Below are positions 61,734 through 64,000 of a stretch of DNA of 64,000 nt, piece after piece. The stretch covers positions 1 to 64,000 of the forward strand of contig NZ_BDCH01000020.1 of NCBI RefSeq assembly GCF_001613405.1. The letters are read 5' to 3'. Each line of letters opens with the position of its first letter. Positions within the stretch are counted from its first letter, which is position 1. The notes under the pieces are model-generated. The model made no database searches, was not told the origin of the DNA, and saw only the letters and a program-made list of their open reading frames with translations. A program made the position numbers and the translations under genes. This stretch comes from Nocardia crassostreae. Lineage in GTDB: Bacteria; Actinomycetota; Actinomycetes; Mycobacteriales; Mycobacteriaceae.

Positions 61734-62168
61734 GTGTCCACAGCTGCGGATTTTCAGGGCATGCTGCGTGGCGCGGCGCTACGTGTGACGGCACCGCGGG
61801 TTGCGGTGTTGACCGCGGTGCACGAGCACCCTCATTCGGATACCGACTCGATCCTGCAACGTGTGCGCGGGACGTTGGGCGCCGTCTCTCATCAGGCGGT
61901 GTACGACGTGCTGCGCGCGCTCACCGATGCCGGTCTGCTGCGGCGGATCCAGCCCATGGGGTCGGTGGCGCGGTACGAGACGCGGGTCGGTGACAACCAT
62001 CATCACGTCGTGTGCCGCTCCTGCGGCGTGATCGCCGATGTCGAATGCGCCGTCGGCGACGCGCCCTGCCTGACCGCCTCGGACGACAACGGATTCGCCC
62101 TCGACGAGGCCGAAGTCATCTATTGGGGGCTGAGCCCGGATTGCCGGGCGGCACAGCAACCCTCCTGA
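61734..62168 (+). CDS. furA: Fur-family regulator of katG (FurA)
   Basis: A 144-residue Fur protein. Winged helix: RVTAPRVAVLTAVHEHPHSD and VSHQAVYDVLRALTDAGLLR. The metal region has HHHVVCRSCG (CxxC). The second CxxC is broken: WGLSPDCRAA has Ser where Cys is usual. GTG 61734 has no ribosome site and is probably leaderless; CATAAT at 61721-61726 fits a -10 box. Located directly before katG, it is expected to repress both genes until oxidation or metal loss, as in mycobacteria. Confidence 0.92.
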   Translation: MSTAADFQGMLRGAALRVTAPRVAVLTAVHEHPHSDTDSILQRVRGTLGAVSHQAVYDVLRALTDAGLLRRIQPMGSVARYETRVGDNHHHVVCRSCGVIADVECAVGDAPCLTASDDNGFALDEAEVIYWGLSPDCRAAQQPS

Positions 62169-62206
62169 ACAGCAGCCCGAAATACCAACTCCCGAAAGGA
62201 ATCATC

Positions 62207-64000
62207 GTGTCCCAGGAACACCCGCCAATCGGAGAAGCGAATACGGAACCCGCAGCAGGTTGCCCCGTGACCGGTCGGCTCAAGTTCCCGACCGAGGGCG
62301 GCAGCAGCAACCGTGAGTGGTGGCCCAACCAGCTCAACCTGAAGATCCTGCAGAAGAACCCGGATGTCATCAATCCGCTAGGCGCGGACTTCGACTACGC
62401 CGCGGCGTTCAAGACCCTCGACCTGGCCGCGGTGAAGGCCGACATCGTCGAGGTCATGACCACCTCCCAGGACTGGTGGCCCGCCGACTTCGGCCACTAC
62501 GGTCCCTTCTTCATTCGTATGGCCTGGCACGCGGCCGGTACCTACCGCATCAATGACGGCCGCGGTGGAGCGGGCGCGGGCATGCAGCGCTTCGCGCCGC
62601 TGAACTCCTGGCCCGACAATGCCAGCCTGGACAAGGCGCGGCGTCTGCTGTGGCCGGTCAAGGCCAAGTACGGCAACAAGCTGTCCTGGGCCGACCTCAT
62701 CGTCTACGCGGGCAATGTTGCGCTCGAGGACATGGGCTTCGAGACCTTCGGCTTCGGCGGCGGCCGCGTCGACCAGTGGGAGCCCGAGGAGGACGTGTAC
62801 TGGGGTCCGGAACAGACCTGGCTCGGCGATGAGCGCTACACCGGACAGCGCGACCTCGAAAACCCCCTGGCCGCGGTGCAGATGGGCCTGATCTACGTGA
62901 ATCCGGAAGGCCCCAACGCCAATCCGGATCCGCAGCTGGCGGCCGTCGATATCCGTGAGACCTTCCGCCGCATGGCCATGAACGATGTGGAGACCGCGGC
63001 GCTCATCGTCGGCGGCCACACCTTCGGCAAGACCCATGGCGCGGGCCCGGCCGATCACGTCGGCCCCGAGCCCGAGGCCGCCCCGCTCGAGGAGCAGGGC
63101 CTGGGCTGGCGCTCCAGCTTCGGCACCGGCGTCGGCAAGGACGCCATCACCTCCGGCCTCGAGGTCAGCTGGACCCCCACCCCGACCACGTGGGACAACT
63201 CCTTCCTGGAGACCCTCTACGGCTACGAGTGGGAGCTGACCAGCTCGCCCGCCGGTGCGCACCAGTGGGTCGCCAAGAACGCCGAGGCGATCATCCCCGA
63301 CGCGTTCGACTCGGCCAAGAAGCACCTGCCGACCATGCTCACCACCGACCTGTCCATGCGGATCGATCCGATCTACGAGCAGATCACCCGCCGCTGGCTC
63401 GAGCACCCGGAAGAGCTCGCGCAGGAGTTCTCCAAGGCCTGGTACAAGCTGACCCACCGCGATATGGGTCCCAAGGTCCGCTACCTCGGCCCCGAGGTCC
63501 CGGCCGAGACCCTGCTGTGGCAGGACCCGGTTCCCGCCGTCGATCACGCCCTGGTCGACGCCGCCGATATCGCGGCGCTCAAGGAGCAGATCCTCGCCTC
63601 GGGTCTGACCGTCGCCCAGCTGGTTTCGACCGCGTGGGGCGCGGCCGCGTCCTTCCGCGGCAGCGATAAGCGCGGTGGCGCCAATGGCGGCCGCATCCGC
63701 CTGCAGCCGCAGGCCGGGTGGGAGGCCAATGAGCCCGATGAGCTCGCCCAGGCCATCCGCGTGCTGGAAGGCGTGCAGGAGTCCTTCAACTCCGCCCAGA
63801 CCGGCGGCAAGAAGATCTCCTTCGCCGACCTTGTCGTGCTCGGTGGCGCCGCCGCCGTCGAAAAGGCCTCCAAGGCAGCCGGTTTCGATGTTCAGGTGCC
63901 GTTCAGCCCCGGCCGCACCGATGCCGCTCAGGAGCAGACCGATGTGGAGTCCTTCTCCGCGCTCGAGCCCGCCGCCGACGGCTTCCGCAACTACCTCGGC
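62207..64000 (+). CDS. katG: Catalase-peroxidase, 3' end outside window
   Basis: 598 codons are present from GTG 62207 (after CGAAAGGA); the family has about 740, so roughly 140 are missing. The distal site is FIRMAWHAAGTYR (Arg, Trp, His), the Tyr of the Met-Tyr-Trp cross-link is in GLIYVNPEGP and the proximal heme ligand is in VGGHTFGKTHGAGP. It degrades hydrogen peroxide and, in mycobacteria, activates isoniazid. Nothing abnormal was seen in the visible part. Confidence 0.97.
   Translation, partial: MSQEHPPIGEANTEPAAGCPVTGRLKFPTEGGSSNREWWPNQLNLKILQKNPDVINPLGADFDYAAAFKTLDLAAVKADIVEVMTTSQDWWPADFGHYGPFFIRMAWHAAGTYRINDGRGGAGAGMQRFAPLNSWPDNASLDKARRLLWPVKAKYGNKLSWADLIVYAGNVALEDMGFETFGFGGGRVDQWEPEEDVYWGPEQTWLGDERYTGQRDLENPLAAVQMGLIYVNPEGPNANPDPQLAAVDIRETFRRMAMNDVETAALIVGGHTFGKTHGAGPADHVGPEPEAAPLEEQGLGWRSSFGTGVGKDAITSGLEVSWTPTPTTWDNSFLETLYGYEWELTSSPAGAHQWVAKNAEAIIPDAFDSAKKHLPTMLTTDLSMRIDPIYEQITRRWLEHPEELAQEFSKAWYKLTHRDMGPKVRYLGPEVPAETLLWQDPVPAVDHALVDAADIAALKEQILASGLTVAQLVSTAWGAAASFRGSDKRGGANGGRIRLQPQAGWEANEPDELAQAIRVLEGVQESFNSAQTGGKKISFADLVVLGGAAAVEKASKAAGFDVQVPFSPGRTDAAQEQTDVESFSALEPAADGFRNYLG

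Overview
The window is about 64 kb of high-GC DNA (roughly two thirds G+C) from a mycolic-acid actinomycete, most probably Nocardia or a close relative. The pointers are an arabinogalactan-type Emb arabinosyltransferase, three antigen-85-like esterase paralogues, a Streptomyces/Nocardia conservon, XRE+DUF5753/DUF397 regulator sets, an ECF41 sigma factor and a furA-katG pair. It reads as ordinary chromosome: no tRNA, rRNA, integrase, insertion sequence or CRISPR array was seen.

Layout. 0-9 kb: the 3' two thirds of a hoxX-like gene, an XRE/DUF397 regulatory island, a MocR regulator divergent from an AhpD-like gene and an MFS pump, then Nudix, SGNH-hydrolase and AraC genes. 9-14.3 kb: a complete conservon (kinase-like CvnA, roadblock CvnB, DUF742 CvnC, GTPase CvnD, two cytochromes P450), all on the minus strand with overlapping genes. 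14.5-21 kb: an IclR regulator divergent from a histidine-utilisation operon (hutH, hutU, an allantoate-amidohydrolase-like gene, hutF) with no hutI. 21-24 kb: a mycolyltransferase-like esterase, a DUF4389 membrane protein and a broken PhyH dioxygenase gene. 24-27 kb: a two-gene operon (PRPP-synthetase-like plus nicotinamide phosphoribosyltransferase) behind a perfect operator-like inverted repeat, then an RraA-like gene. 27-32.7 kb: a broken serine hydrolase joined to a two-component system, and a carboxylesterase lipoprotein divergent from a TetR gene with twin operators. 33-44 kb: secreted esterase, lipase, F420-type protein, aldolase/kinase pair, TetR, M14 peptidase, methyltransferase, MMPL transporter and a second two-component system. 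44-53.7 kb: MFS pump, SigJ-type ECF41 sigma factor, lipoprotein, a four-gene osmoprotectant ABC importer, a broken PanE-like gene and a third mycolyltransferase-like gene. 53.8-58.8 kb: an Emb arabinosyltransferase and a GT87-type mannosyltransferase. 59-64 kb: an MFS pump, a small toxin-antitoxin-like pair, a sphingomyelinase gene remnant, furA and katG (the last runs off the window).

The most striking property is the density of lesions in otherwise intact-looking genes. In-frame stops interrupt an AhpD-like gene (TGA where Trp is expected), cvnA (TAG), cvnB (TGA at codon 3) and a panE-like gene (TAG). Single-base frameshifts are in araC-like, phyH-like, serine hydrolase, MMPL and panE-like genes. 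The Emb gene carries a 20-bp tandem duplication and a GT-repeat contraction. A secreted lipase has a frameshift and Tyr at the catalytic Ser. One conservon P450 has lost exactly the heme-cysteine loop. Either the lineage is undergoing active gene decay or the assembly carries residual errors; the in-frame stops and the clean 42-base and 20-base events argue that not all of it is homopolymer error. Disrupted genes are listed as single pseudogene features spanning all pieces.

All family assignments come from reading the translated sequence, without database searches.
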